This document shows positions 17,578-27,657 of a stretch of 64,000 nt of DNA, piece after piece. Position 1 is the first letter of the stretch, and each line of letters opens with the position of its first letter. The translations under genes and the position numbers were made by a program. Origin of the DNA: Thioploca ingrica (GTDB lineage: Bacteria; Pseudomonadota; Gammaproteobacteria; Beggiatoales; Beggiatoaceae); the NCBI GenBank assembly GCA_000828835.1, contig AP014633.1, positions 4,340,001 through 4,404,000 on the forward strand. Direction: 5' to 3'. The notes below the pieces were generated by a model. The model did no database searches and was not told the origin of the DNA. It saw nothing but the letters and a program-made list of their open reading frames with translations.

Positions 17578-18591
17578 TTATTCAGCATAGGGTATAAGAG
17601 ATTGTCCATAAGGAGACAGCCAACCTTTGACTCGTTTTCCTTCAGTAGATTGACCTTGAACAAATAACCATTCATTCCCACAATCTAACACGTTAACCAC
17701 TCGACCGGGTACAAATTGACCACCTTTACGAGCCGTGTGAACGGCAGCTGCATAAATGTTATTATCTCCACCTAGTTTAACTAAAGTGGCTACTAACTTG
17801 CCATAAATCCACGCATTACCAGCAAAAGTAGTTATAACCGCACCATCAGTCCATTGACGTAATTTAAGCCAACCATTTTGAGCATCGGCAATATCCACTA
17901 TGCTGGTGATACTGTAATCATTATGGGGAATTTTGGAGATCACTTCCGCTTTGACATAAGGTTCTGCTCTGATATTGAGACCATTGTGGTCTTGGTCAGT
18001 AATATAGCCTTTGGCGTGATAACAACGTCCTTCGGTTTTGGGTTCATCGGTTTGATTCAGAGGCGTTGCGGTTGCTCTGCTCGGTGATTCGTTATAAGGA
18101 GGTAACCAACCTTCTAGTTCTTCCCCTTCAGTGGAGATACCCTGCGCGAATAACCAACCATATTCATTACAATTCAGAATCTTCACTTTAGCATCTTCAC
18201 GTAACTGACCTATCTTTTTGGGGTTATCACAATTTTGACAAATGGGCTTATCGTAAACCGCTCGTGCAGTAGCTATTAAACTACCATAAATCCAAGCTTG
18301 ATCTTTTAAAGTCGCTGTCACTGAACCATCAGACCATTCATCAATTTTTAGCCAACCTTGTTTAGCATCAATAATATGAACGGTTGTAGTAGCCGTATAA
18401 TCGCTGTAAGGAATTTTCGAGATGATATCTTTCATCGGATCGTTTCTAATATTCAATCCTTTGGGATCTTTATCAATAATCGGTGCGATGACATGGCAAG
18501 CCGGAGCAGCTTGGCTTATCGAAGAAGTGGCAACTAAATTCCCTACTATCGTAATCGCTAAAATAGAATAAATTAATTTTCTTGCCATCAT
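17578..18591 (-). CDS. Secreted protein with two bacterial SH3 modules
   Basis: 337 residues with a signal peptide ending near ISQAAPA (residue 30). It contains two repeats of about 150 residues, each with an SH3b core (KDPKGLNIRNDP near 43, QDHNGLNIRAEP near 206), a GWLKI/GWLKL strand, an AWIYG strand and a terminal EGWLPPY or KGWLSPYG. Cysteines recur at matching places and could form disulfides in the periplasm. Together with the next gene it is a tandem three-repeat array made by duplication. Confidence 0.75.
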   Translation of the reverse strand: MMARKLIYSILAITIVGNLVATSSISQAAPACHVIAPIIDKDPKGLNIRNDPMKDIISKIPYSDYTATTTVHIIDAKQGWLKIDEWSDGSVTATLKDQAWIYGSLIATARAVYDKPICQNCDNPKKIGQLREDAKVKILNCNEYGWLFAQGISTEGEELEGWLPPYNESPSRATATPLNQTDEPKTEGRCYHAKGYITDQDHNGLNIRAEPYVKAEVISKIPHNDYSITSIVDIADAQNGWLKLRQWTDGAVITTFAGNAWIYGKLVATLVKLGGDNNIYAAAVHTARKGGQFVPGRVVNVLDCGNEWLFVQGQSTEGKRVKGWLSPYGQSLIPYAE

Positions 18592-18934
18592 GGTTTCTAC
18601 CTAATATAAAATCAAATGCGGTTTTCTAGTTCTTGAAAATTCAGCTTTATCATTTAAAGATTAATATTTTATGTTATGCCGGATGGTTTTTATTCATCCA
18701 GTTCTCCGTTTGAACCAAGAGGGTTAGGGGAAATCTTCCGCAATCTTGTCGGTCGGACTAAGCGCAGTGTTTCGACCAATGCGGTTAAATTATGTTATCC
18801 ACTCGATTAATTAAAGTGGGTACAATTACCGCTGTCGGTTTATCCGCTTGAGGTAACCAGTGAATATAATAGCGTATTGGTGGTGGTAATACCAAAGACT
18901 TCTTGGATGGTGCTGGTTAACAATGACATTGCCC
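18592..18934. other. 343-bp intergenic region with a possible protein fragment
   Basis: No complete gene is seen. On the minus strand, downstream of the copper ATPase, about 42 codons ending at a TAA near 18796 read SLVLPPPIRYYIHWLPQ and KPTAVIVPTLINRV. The composition is protein-like, but the stretch follows an in-frame stop and lacks a good start. It may be debris of a lost gene. Confidence 0.25.
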
Positions 18935-21517
18935 CTAACCCTCCTTTACCAAAGTAACCGAAGTGTTAGTTAAAGCGCTTCGATCCCCAGAGGTAATCGA
19001 GGTGCACGGCTTAAGTAACCGTAAAGCATTCATAACGACCAATAACGAACTGAGTGACATTCCAATAGCAGCTAACCACGGTGCCACCCAACCGACCGCA
19101 GCGGCGGGTAACGCTAACAAATTATAGCCGATGGCCCAAATAATATTTTGGCGAATAATGCGGAGGGTTTGGCGTGCGGTCTTAATGCCAATTAATAAAT
19201 TCGCTAATTGTTCCGTTAATAAGATCATATCGGCACTCGCCCGTGCCACTTGAGTACCACTGCCCATCGCAATAGAAACTTGGGCTTGTGCTAATACCGG
19301 CGCGTCATTGACACCATCACCTATCATGGCAACGATAGCGCCAGTTTGCTGTAGATTTTTCACGCGTTGTAATTTCTCTGCTGGGGAAAGCGCATAAGCT
19401 ATATCATTAATACCAACGGCTTGCGCCACGCGTTGAACGGCTAAAGCATGATCGCCACTCAATAAACTAATCGTTTTACCTTGTTGTTGTAAGGCTTGAA
19501 TTAATTCTCGGGCACCGGGACGAATTTGATCACCCAAGATCAAAGCGCCGTATAAGGTATGGGCATCAGCGAGAAGCACTAAGGTATGTCCTGGTTGTTG
19601 TAAACTTTTTAATTGGTCAGGCTCGAGCGTCAGCTGAGTTTGTTGGGCAATGAACGCGGGGGTACCGATAAAATAGCGATTATCCGTGATATCACCTTGT
19701 ATCCCAGCACCCGGAACATTACTGACATGGTAAGCGGTGAGTTCAGGTTGCTTTTCGCCGTACTCGCTTTGTTCAGCCGCAGTGATAAGCGCACGAGCGA
19801 TGGGGTGTTCCGAATGACGTTCTAATGCCAGTGCATATTGTAAGCATTGTGTTGGAGTAAACTGGGCAAAAGTATGAATGGTTAATAGTTGTAACCGTCC
19901 TACCGTCAAAGTACCGGTTTTATCAAACACAAAATGCGTAGCACGGGCTAAAGTTTCTAAAGCATGTCCTCTGGTCGTGATTAAACCAACCCGGGTCAAG
20001 GTACTCGTGGCAGCGGTAATCGCGGTAGGCGTTGCTAAAGACAGTGCACACGGGCAAGTAACGACTAAAACCGACAGAGTAATAGTAAGCCACAGGGACG
20101 GATTGACTTGCCACCAATAAATGGCTACGAGCAAGGCTAGCAACAGTACTCCCAGGATAAACCCGGCGGCAACACGATCAGCCAGTTGAGTTAAAGCCGG
20201 TTTTTCCGTTTGAGCCCGTTCTAACAGGCGCAAAATATGGGATAACACCGTATCAGCGCCAATTTTGTCCACCCGTATTTGCAAAGGACTATCTATGTTA
20301 ATCGCCCCGGCGATAACCCCTTGACCTGGATTTTTAGGAATCGGGTAACTTTCACCGGTAAGTAAAGATTCGTCTATATTGGACTGACCACTCAAAATGC
20401 AACCATCTGCGGGAATGGTTTCGCCAGGACGAATTAATACCGTATCGCCAATGGCTAAATCAGCAACTAAAACCAATTCTTCCTGGATTCCGGTCGCGTT
20501 CTGACGTAAGCGGGTAGCCGTAGTGGGAACGAGATGCACGAGATTTTCGGCGGCTTGAACACTGCGTTGGCGGGCAATGAGTTCAAAATACCGCGCCGTC
20601 AACAGAAAAAACACAAACATCGCAATCGAATCATAGTAAACTTGTCCGTCATGGATAACCGTTGTCGTCAAAGTGGTCCAAACACTCCCCATAAAAGCCA
20701 GACTGATAGCCAAGGTCACCGGGACATCCATACCGACTTGCCCATGACTTAAGTCACGCCAAGCATTTTTAAAAAAGGGTTCAGCACAATAAAGTAAAAT
20801 AGGCAAAGTGAGTATCAAATTGAGCCAATAAAACAAAGCTTTAAATTCTGGTTCCATTCCATACCAAGCCCCGGCATATAATGCGAAGGAAAACATCATA
20901 ATTTGCATTCCCAACGCGCCAGCAACCCCAATCCGACGCAGTTGTTGGTTACGTTCACGCTCCAAGATTTCTTGTTGGCGCGCCGGATCATAAGGATGAG
21001 CTAGATAGCCAATTTGGCTTATCGCTTGTAAAATCTCACTGAGACGAATCCGCGAATCATCCCAACGTACCCGAGCACGATGAGTAGAATAATTTACTTG
21101 GACTTCGAGTACGCCCGGTAAATTCTTTAAATGACGTTCATTAAGCCAAATACAAGCCGCACAAGTAATCCCCTCCAAAATCAAAGCCGCTTCCCGTAAC
21201 TGTTCATTTTCATAACGGACAAACCGTTTTTGAATCGCCGGATTATCATAAATACTGATTTGTTGAAGAAATTCCGGAATTAATATTTGCCCAGTCGGGG
21301 CGTTATGAGTACGGTATTTATAAAAGTCAGTTAATTGGGCTGCCACAATCGCCTGAGCAACGGCTTGACAACCCGGGCAGCACATCGGCTGAGCTTGATT
21401 ATCAATAACGACACTGAGATCGACTGATTCGGCAATCGGCAATCCACAATGGTAACAATGTTTTGATGGCATAATCCAACTATTCTCAGTTTGACTCGTT
21501 TGGGGTGTTGATGGCAC
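18935..21517 (-). CDS. ccoI: Copper-translocating P1B-type ATPase, CcoI/FixI type
   Basis: 860 residues. An N-terminal cysteine region (CYHCGLPI and CCPGCQAVAQ) is followed by an HMA domain with GITCAACIW, membrane helices with the CPC ion motif (VVTCPCALSLATPTA), the phosphorylation site DKTGTLT, and GDGVNDAPVLAQA. The N-terminal extra domain and CPC motif mark the CcoI/FixI group, which exports copper for cbb3 cytochrome oxidase assembly. The start is a GTG at 21517; an in-frame ATG at 21472 (beginning MPSKHCYHCG) fits relatives equally well. The ccoNOPQ genes are not in the window. Confidence 0.9.
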   Translation of the reverse strand: MPSTPQTSQTENSWIMPSKHCYHCGLPIAESVDLSVVIDNQAQPMCCPGCQAVAQAIVAAQLTDFYKYRTHNAPTGQILIPEFLQQISIYDNPAIQKRFVRYENEQLREAALILEGITCAACIWLNERHLKNLPGVLEVQVNYSTHRARVRWDDSRIRLSEILQAISQIGYLAHPYDPARQQEILERERNQQLRRIGVAGALGMQIMMFSFALYAGAWYGMEPEFKALFYWLNLILTLPILLYCAEPFFKNAWRDLSHGQVGMDVPVTLAISLAFMGSVWTTLTTTVIHDGQVYYDSIAMFVFFLLTARYFELIARQRSVQAAENLVHLVPTTATRLRQNATGIQEELVLVADLAIGDTVLIRPGETIPADGCILSGQSNIDESLLTGESYPIPKNPGQGVIAGAINIDSPLQIRVDKIGADTVLSHILRLLERAQTEKPALTQLADRVAAGFILGVLLLALLVAIYWWQVNPSLWLTITLSVLVVTCPCALSLATPTAITAATSTLTRVGLITTRGHALETLARATHFVFDKTGTLTVGRLQLLTIHTFAQFTPTQCLQYALALERHSEHPIARALITAAEQSEYGEKQPELTAYHVSNVPGAGIQGDITDNRYFIGTPAFIAQQTQLTLEPDQLKSLQQPGHTLVLLADAHTLYGALILGDQIRPGARELIQALQQQGKTISLLSGDHALAVQRVAQAVGINDIAYALSPAEKLQRVKNLQQTGAIVAMIGDGVNDAPVLAQAQVSIAMGSGTQVARASADMILLTEQLANLLIGIKTARQTLRIIRQNIIWAIGYNLLALPAAAVGWVAPWLAAIGMSLSSLLVVMNALRLLKPCTSITSGDRSALTNTSVTLVKEG

Positions 21518-21538
21518 TTGCGGTAATACCCTTTTATT

Positions 21539-22453
21539 TCACCGACTGTCTTTAGGTAACGAATCGTCTGCCAAGTAAATAGCGGAAGCCTGTTCTTGTG
21601 CTATTACCATCGCCGAGGAATCGAGTTCGCCTTGTTCAGTCCCCATTAATACGTTTAAATATTGAGCCGCTAACGCTGTTCCGGGTATAGCAATGCCTAA
21701 TTCATGTGCGGTTTGCAGAGCGATTTTGATGTCTTTATGGTGGAGTTTAGTTTTAAAACCCGGTTGAAAATTACGTTCTAACATCCGCTGACCATGCACT
21801 TCCAGAATACGACTGCCGGCAAAACCACCGAGTAAAGCAGTACGCACCTTGGTTGGATCAACCCCCGCTGCTTTTGCCAAAATGAACGCCTCACCAATAG
21901 CGGCTAAAGTTTGAGAAATAATGATTTGATTGCAGGTTTTAGCAATTTGCCCAGCACCGTGATCACCAACATGAACAATATGTTCACCCAGAATTTTGAA
22001 TAGCGGTAAAGCACGTTCAAATTGCGCCGTTTTACCACCCACCATAATCGCTAAAGTACCTGCCATAGCGCCTTTGTCTCCGCCGGACACCGGCGCATCT
22101 AACATTTCTATTCCCTTTTCAGCTAGAGCAGCCGCTATTCGACGGGTGGTTAAAGCCGCAATACTGCTCATATCAATGACTAAACTTCCCGCTTTAGCAC
22201 CGTGAATGATTCCCTTTTTACCTAAAATAACTTCTTCTACATCAGGAGTATCTGCAACCATGGTGATGATGGTCTCCGTTTGTTCGGCGACAGCTTGCGG
22301 TGAAGAGCAAGCCACTGCACCGGCTCGCAGTAACGGTTCCATTAGGTTGGCACGTCGTGCATGAACCCACAGGGCATAACCGGCTTTGCGAAGGTTAAGC
22401 GCCATCGGGCGTCCCATGATACCCAAACCAATAAAACCGATTTTTTCCAACAT
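21539..22453 (-). CDS. 2-hydroxy-3-oxopropionate reductase / 3-hydroxyisobutyrate dehydrogenase family
   Basis: 304-residue beta-hydroxyacid dehydrogenase: GFIGLGIMGRPMALNL at the N-terminus binds NAD(P), LDAPVSGGDKGAMAGTL is the substrate loop, and the catalytic Lys lies in GQIAKTCNQ. GarR/GlxR (tartronate semialdehyde reductase) is the closest type by eye, but these subfamilies are hard to separate without alignment. It lies between ccoI and uvrD with 10-20 bp gaps, probably co-transcribed. Confidence 0.85.
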   Translation of the reverse strand: MLEKIGFIGLGIMGRPMALNLRKAGYALWVHARRANLMEPLLRAGAVACSSPQAVAEQTETIITMVADTPDVEEVILGKKGIIHGAKAGSLVIDMSSIAALTTRRIAAALAEKGIEMLDAPVSGGDKGAMAGTLAIMVGGKTAQFERALPLFKILGEHIVHVGDHGAGQIAKTCNQIIISQTLAAIGEAFILAKAAGVDPTKVRTALLGGFAGSRILEVHGQRMLERNFQPGFKTKLHHKDIKIALQTAHELGIAIPGTALAAQYLNVLMGTEQGELDSSAMVIAQEQASAIYLADDSLPKDSR

Positions 22454-22463
22454 AGCGGGTCTC

Positions 22464-24632
22464 CTAACGTAATTTTTCTAATTGGGCATAAGCCATCATG
22501 AGCCATTTGTTACCACTGGCAAATTTAATTTGCACCCGCGCATAATCGCCTTGACCTTCATAATTTAATACCACGCCTTCGCCAAATTGGTTATGTTTAA
22601 CCCGTTCACCTCGATGTAATTTGCCTTTAGATGAACTCATCCAAGATCTTAGCGGTGATACCGTGGAATTCGATAAACGGACTGCTTGAATCAGTTCGGT
22701 CGGCATTTCACGAATAAAGCGCGAAGGTGTCGCAAATTCGCGGTTGCCATAGCGATAGCGGCTTTCACTGTGACAAAGATATAAATAGCGGCGAGCCCGC
22801 GTAATTCCAACATAACATAAGCGGCGTTCTTCTGCTAACTTGGATTCATCGAGACTATTTTGGTGAGGAAATAAATTTTCTTCTAGACCACATAAAAACA
22901 CCACTTCAAATTCCAATCCTTTAGCCGCATGTAAGGTCATCAATTGCACGCAATCTTCCCATTCATTCCCTTGCCCCTCGCCGGCTTCTAAAGCGGTGTG
23001 CGCTAGAAATTCGGTCAACGTGTCCACTGTCAGCGGGTTTTCTGTGTCGTCGGTAGGTGGCAAATTACTTCGACGTTGTTCAAATTGACGAGCCGCATTG
23101 ACTAATTCATCCAAGTTTTCCAAGCGTCTTTGCGCTTCCTCTTTGCTTTCTTTCTGGTAATGCGCTACCAAGCCGGTATGTGTTTTAATCTGTTTGATTT
23201 TTTCATGAAGGGGTAAAGGTTTGACTTGCTCATTCAGTTGTTCAATTAAATCTAAAAAAGTAGTTAAGGTACTACTGGCGCGCGCTTTTAACTCTTGAGT
23301 TTCAATAGCTTGTTTCGCCGCTTGCCATAAAGAGATTTCTTTTTGCCGAGCAATACCGCGTAAAGTTTCTAAAGTTCGTTCACCAATACCACGTTTAGGC
23401 GTATTGACAATGCGTTCAAATGCCCCATCATCATCGCGATGGTGCAATAGCCGCAAATAAGCGAGCATATCCTTAATTTCAAGACGTTCATAAAAACGTA
23501 AACTACCATAAATTCGGTAAGGAATACCGCGCTGTAAAAATTCTTCTTCAAATAAACGGGATTGTGCCGTAGTGCGATATAATATGGCCATTTCTCGACG
23601 CTGACCCGACCAAGCTTGCACCTTTTCTGCTACAAAACGGGCTTCGTCCAGTTCGCTATAAGCGGTATATAAAAAAATGGGTTCGCCGGCGCTGGCTTGA
23701 GTCCATAAATTCTTGCCAAGCCGCTGCTCATTACAAGCAATTAAGGTATTGGCGACTTCTAAAATTGTGCCCGTAGAACGATAATTTTGTTCCAACCGAA
23801 TCAATTGTACCTGGGGAAATTCTTGATTAAAGTGGGCTAGGTTTGCTGCACTCGCATTGCGAAAGCTGTAAATCGATTGATCGTCATCGCCCACGACAAA
23901 TAATTGACTGCTATGGCCAGCTAATAACTGCAACCAGTTATATTGCACTGTGTTGGTATCTTGAAATTCATCAACCAAAATATATTGAAATCGTTGCTGA
24001 TAGTAGGTTAACAAACTCGGATTATCCCGCCACAGTTCGTAACAACGTAATAATAATTCAGCAAAATCGACCAAACCAGTTTGTTGACATCGCGCTTCGT
24101 AAGCCGTGTAAATGTTCAGCATTTGATTACGCCAAACATCACTTTCCTCAGCCACCATCTCTTTAGCACGTAACCCGTAATCTTTACCGGTATTAATAAA
24201 ATGTTGCGCTTGTTTGGGGGTCAACACTTTGTCATCCAATTCTAAATTTCTAATAACTTGTTTTAAGACACTGAGTTGATCATCGCTATCAAGAATTTGA
24301 AATGTTTGAGGTAAATGAGCTAATTGCCAATGTTTCCGTAATAACAAATGAGCAATACTGTGAAAGGTATTTGCCCATAAATTTTGACTGGAATCATTTA
24401 ACAAACTTTCAAGGCGAGTGCGCATTTCACGAGCAGCTTTATTAGTAAAAGTGACTGCTAAAATGTTATAAGCCCGTGCTTGTTTAGTGGCCAACAACCA
24501 AGCAATGCGGTGAATAAGAACTTTGGTTTTACCAGTGCCCGCACCAGCCAGCACTAATACATGCCCGGGCGGAGCCGTAACGGCTTCTCGTTGAGCTTGA
24601 TTGAGCGTATCGAGTAAGTGAGAAACATTCAT
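22464..24632 (-). CDS. uvrD: DNA helicase II (UvrD/Rep family)
   Basis: 722-residue SF1A 3'-5' helicase used in mismatch and excision repair. Motif I AGAGTGKTKVLIHR is at residues 29-42, VDEFQDTN is motif II, DDDQSIYSFR motif III, QNYRST motif IV, TLHAAKGLEFEVVF motif V and VGITRARRYLYL motif VI. The C-terminal 45 residues form the Tudor-like domain of UvrD (RVKHNQFGEGVVLNYEG), which favours UvrD over Rep. Confidence 0.94.
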   Translation of the reverse strand: MNVSHLLDTLNQAQREAVTAPPGHVLVLAGAGTGKTKVLIHRIAWLLATKQARAYNILAVTFTNKAAREMRTRLESLLNDSSQNLWANTFHSIAHLLLRKHWQLAHLPQTFQILDSDDQLSVLKQVIRNLELDDKVLTPKQAQHFINTGKDYGLRAKEMVAEESDVWRNQMLNIYTAYEARCQQTGLVDFAELLLRCYELWRDNPSLLTYYQQRFQYILVDEFQDTNTVQYNWLQLLAGHSSQLFVVGDDDQSIYSFRNASAANLAHFNQEFPQVQLIRLEQNYRSTGTILEVANTLIACNEQRLGKNLWTQASAGEPIFLYTAYSELDEARFVAEKVQAWSGQRREMAILYRTTAQSRLFEEEFLQRGIPYRIYGSLRFYERLEIKDMLAYLRLLHHRDDDGAFERIVNTPKRGIGERTLETLRGIARQKEISLWQAAKQAIETQELKARASSTLTTFLDLIEQLNEQVKPLPLHEKIKQIKTHTGLVAHYQKESKEEAQRRLENLDELVNAARQFEQRRSNLPPTDDTENPLTVDTLTEFLAHTALEAGEGQGNEWEDCVQLMTLHAAKGLEFEVVFLCGLEENLFPHQNSLDESKLAEERRLCYVGITRARRYLYLCHSESRYRYGNREFATPSRFIREMPTELIQAVRLSNSTVSPLRSWMSSSKGKLHRGERVKHNQFGEGVVLNYEGQGDYARVQIKFASGNKWLMMAYAQLEKLR

Positions 24633-24663
24633 CTATCGGTTAGACCCCGTACAGAATGACTTA

Positions 24664-26052
24664 CTAAGCTTGTTCTTGAGCTAATAAACTATGTTCTCGT
24701 GAATAACTAAAGTAAATAACCATACCGATGGCAAGCCAAATGAAGAAGCGTAACCAAGTCACTAGTGGTAAACTCAACATTAAGGCAAGACAAGCAATAA
24801 TCCCTAACACCGGAAACAGGGGACTAAACGGGCTTTTAAAAGGTCGATGCAAATTGGGATGACGGTAACGCAAAATAATGACGCCACCACAAACTAGCAC
24901 AAAGGCGGCCATCGTGCCAATATTGACTAATTCTGCCACGATTCTAATCGGCATAAAACCCGCGACAGTTGCCATCAACAAACCACTCACCAAAATAATG
25001 CGAATTGGTGTTTGAGTCCGTTTATTCACCGTAGCAAAAACCGGGGGTAACAAACCGTCGCGTGACATCGCTAGGAAAACTCGGGTCAACCCGTAGTAAA
25101 GCACCAACATCACCGTGGTCAGCCCCGCAATCGCACCGGCGGCAATTAAGCCAGCCGCCCAATTTTTTCCTAAACGTAATAGCACTTCAGCCACCGGTGA
25201 AGGCGTATCTAAGGTTTGATAAGGCGCGATACCGGTTAACAAACCGGACACGACAATATAAATCACCGTACAGATTGCTAAAGAAGCGAGAATACCAATG
25301 GGTAAATTGCGCTGTGGATTAGTCGTTTCTTCTGCCGCTGTCGATACCGCATCAAAACCGATATAGGCAAAGAAAACCAGTGCTGCACCGCCCATGATGC
25401 CTGACACCCCAAACGGCACAAAAGGATGCCAATTTTCTGGGTTGATATGGAATAAGGCAATCGTAATAAAAATACTGATAGCGGCTAATTTAACCACGAC
25501 CATAATCGCATTAAAATGCGCACTGACTCGAATCCCGATAGCTAAGAGGATTGATAATAACAGCAGAATCGAAGCCGCGGGTAAATTAATATAGCCACTA
25601 ATTTCCTCCCCGAAGGGGGGATGTAACAGCGTAGCGGGTAACCCTAATCCGAGCGCCGTTAAGGCATTATTGAAATAACCTGACCAACCAATGGCGACCG
25701 TAGGCGTTGCCACACCATATTCTAAAATGAGATCCCAACCGATAATCCAGGCAAACAATTCACCAAAGCCAGCATAAGCATATCCATACGCACTGCCACA
25801 ACCACCAACACTCGCTGCTAACTCCGCATAAGCCAAGGCACTAAAGGTACAAGCGATCCCGGAAACCACAAATGATAAAACTATAGCCGGACCCGCTTGA
25901 GTTGCGGCGGCTTTACCAGTCAACACAAAGATGCCCGCGCCGATAATTGCGCCAATTCCTAATAGAGTTAGATCCAACGCGCTTAAGCAACGTTTAAGTC
26001 CCGTATCGCATGATAAATCGGCATTAATCGCTTTGGTACGAAATAAACTCAT
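24664..26052 (-). CDS. APC-family amino acid permease
   Basis: 462 residues from the ATG at 26052, which has AGGA 9 nt upstream; the frame is also open to 26073. Twelve or more hydrophobic helices, with GIGAIIGAGIFVLTGKAA near the N-terminus (the substrate-binding loop of APC transporters) and FFAYIGFDAVSTAAEET in the middle, place it in the cationic amino acid transporter-like branch. The substrate is not predictable. It lies upstream of uvrD with about 30 bp between. Confidence 0.9.
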   Translation of the reverse strand: MSLFRTKAINADLSCDTGLKRCLSALDLTLLGIGAIIGAGIFVLTGKAAATQAGPAIVLSFVVSGIACTFSALAYAELAASVGGCGSAYGYAYAGFGELFAWIIGWDLILEYGVATPTVAIGWSGYFNNALTALGLGLPATLLHPPFGEEISGYINLPAASILLLLSILLAIGIRVSAHFNAIMVVVKLAAISIFITIALFHINPENWHPFVPFGVSGIMGGAALVFFAYIGFDAVSTAAEETTNPQRNLPIGILASLAICTVIYIVVSGLLTGIAPYQTLDTPSPVAEVLLRLGKNWAAGLIAAGAIAGLTTVMLVLYYGLTRVFLAMSRDGLLPPVFATVNKRTQTPIRIILVSGLLMATVAGFMPIRIVAELVNIGTMAAFVLVCGGVIILRYRHPNLHRPFKSPFSPLFPVLGIIACLALMLSLPLVTWLRFFIWLAIGMVIYFSYSREHSLLAQEQA

Positions 26053-26560
26053 ATGACAATTCCTTAGCCTCATTGGTTAGAGTGATTTTTGGAGGAAGTT
26101 ATTTGATATCTTTTCAAGATCAGGGTCATGTGACTTTTTTGTCAATTAGATCTTAAACTTGGTTATTATACCACTTCATCTGGTTACATGTAGAAAAGTA
26201 GGTGCGTAGGATGCACTCGACCCTCATTTTTGAACAAGATTGCACGGATTTAGGGATGGACAGGATATTAGCACAAGTAGCACAAGTAGGCTGGGTTGAG
26301 GAACGAAACCCAGCTTTCATATCTTGATTGGGTATTTTTTTAGTGATTTAATAGCTTTGGGCTTAAAAGCAATTTGGTATTGCATATCCTGACCTTAAAG
26401 ATTAATGTAGGGTGCGTCCCACGCACCGCGTGAAGGAATAAGTCATCAGTTGAAAAGCCAGAATTTCGCATGATGCGGTGTAATATCACGTAGTATTTGT
26501 AGGTTGGAGTGAGCACAACGAAACCCAACAAGGATTGCTACCACAAAGAGATTAATTTAT
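26053..26560. repeat. 508-bp intergenic mosaic of small repeats
   Basis: No gene is seen. It holds several short palindromic units that recur in the window: an AACAAGATT..GATGGACAGG unit near 26228-26268 (again, inverted, near 28811-28900), GGCTGGGTT..AACCCAGC at about 26288-26314 (again at 27222-27250), a GTAGGGTGCGT..ACGCAC unit near 26405, and GTTGGAGTG..CCCAAC near 26501-26529. These look like dispersed REP/MITE-type repeats. Confidence 0.6.
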
Positions 26561-26788
26561 ATGATAGATTATCACCAAATTATCACCATCGAACCGGACA
26601 AACGCAGTGGCAAACCCTGTATTCGAGGAATGCGAATGACGGTTACTGATGTTCTGGAATATTTAGCTTCTGGTATGACGTATGATGAAATTCTCGCCGA
26701 ATTTCCAGACTTAACTTACGAAGATATCATGGCTTGTTTAGCATTTGCAGCGGATCGGGAACGCAAGCTAGCAATGAGTAAAGTATGA
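26561..26788 (+). CDS. DUF433 antitoxin
   Basis: 75 residues with the DUF433 pattern: ITIEPDKRSGKPCIRGMRMTV, then VLEYLASGMTYDEILAEFP and LTYEDIMACLAFAADRE. DUF433 proteins are winged-helix-like antitoxins that pair with PIN-like DUF5615 toxins. It overlaps the toxin by 4 nt (ATGA), the standard arrangement for balanced translation. Confidence 0.88.
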   Translation: MIDYHQIITIEPDKRSGKPCIRGMRMTVTDVLEYLASGMTYDEILAEFPDLTYEDIMACLAFAADRERKLAMSKV

Positions 26789-27117
26789 AATTACTTTTTG
26801 ATCAAAATCTTTCACCACGCTTACCTCATTCATTAGCCGACTTATATCCTAATAGTTTACACGTCAGGACAATAAATCTTCATGATGCAACTGATACAGC
26901 CATTTGGAATTATGCTAAGCAAAATAGTTTTATTCTCGTTTCAAAAGATTCCGATTTTCAACAAAGAAGCTTACTTTATGGCAGTCCACCTAAATTTATC
27001 TGGATTCGCTTGGGCAACTCATCGGTTCAGGAGATAGAAAACTTGCTTCGTTCCTATTCCATTTCAATACATACATTTGCTCATAATAATTTGGAATCTC
27101 ATTTAATTTTACCCTAA
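26785..27117 (+). CDS. DUF5615 PIN-like toxin (ribonuclease)
   Basis: 110 residues. LLFDQNLSPRLP at the N-terminus (Asp6) and SKDSDFQQR in the middle are the acidic residues of the PIN-like DUF5615/Mut7-C group, expected to cut RNA when released from its DUF433 partner. It follows the antitoxin with a 4-nt overlap. The pair stands alone between repeat blocks. Confidence 0.88.
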   Translation: MKLLFDQNLSPRLPHSLADLYPNSLHVRTINLHDATDTAIWNYAKQNSFILVSKDSDFQQRSLLYGSPPKFIWIRLGNSSVQEIENLLRSYSISIHTFAHNNLESHLILP

Positions 27118-27304
27118 TCAAACAAATTACCTGCGTTTACTGGAGCGTGGGAACGAAAGAATGGCAGTTACGCTCCCGCGTGGGAACGAGAGAAAACCAA
27201 AGTAGAGTAGTAGAGTAGAGTAGGCTGGATTGAGGAACGAAACCCAGCTTTCATATATTGAATAAGCTGGGTTTTTCAACCCAGCCTACTCGTGCTTCGA
27301 TATT
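27118..27304. repeat. Intergenic repeat block after the toxin gene
   Basis: Contains two units with GCGTGGGAACGA(A/G)AG at about 27146-27194, a TAGAG direct repeat at 27204-27222, and an inverted GGCTGG..AACCCAGC unit followed by GCTGGGTTTTTCAACCCAGC near 27268-27289. The same GTGGGAACGAGAG unit recurs near 28922. Confidence 0.6.
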
Positions 27305-27318
27305 TTTGTCTTGGTTGT

Positions 27319-27657
27319 TCACCCCTTTCTTGATAAAGTAAGGTTTTTTTTACGGGTTATGTTCAGTTTTTTAAAGCGACTGGCTATTGCTTGAGGGCAA
27401 CAATTAAAATGTTGCGCATATTCTGCTAAAGTCCAATCTGGCTCGGTTTTAACCAGGTTAATTAGCTTATTTTTGCTTATTTTTCGAGTCTTATACTCTT
27501 GTCGCGGTGGATCCGACAAATTACCATTTTTTGCCATATTCATCCACTTAGACAAGGTGGCACGGCTTAGTTGGAATAATTTTACCGCGTCATCCCATTT
27601 CATACCTTGGGTAAGGTTATTTACTACGCCTTTTCGGAAATCTGTACTGTAGGTCAT
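27319..27657 (-). mobile_element. IS630-family transposase N-terminal remnant
   Basis: From the internal ATG at 27657, 112 residues begin MTYSTDFRKGVVNNL, the typical start of IS630-type helix-turn-helix transposase domains, with two HTH units (KLFQLSRATLSKWM and LAEYAQHFNCCPQAIASRF). The reading ends near an A8 tract at 27344-27351; in the +1 frame the sequence continues KTLLYQERGEQ, like the usual IS630 second ORF, but is cut within about 15 codons by a repeat. The DDE catalytic domain is absent, so it cannot transpose itself. It is fused in frame to the lipase upstream. Confidence 0.75.
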
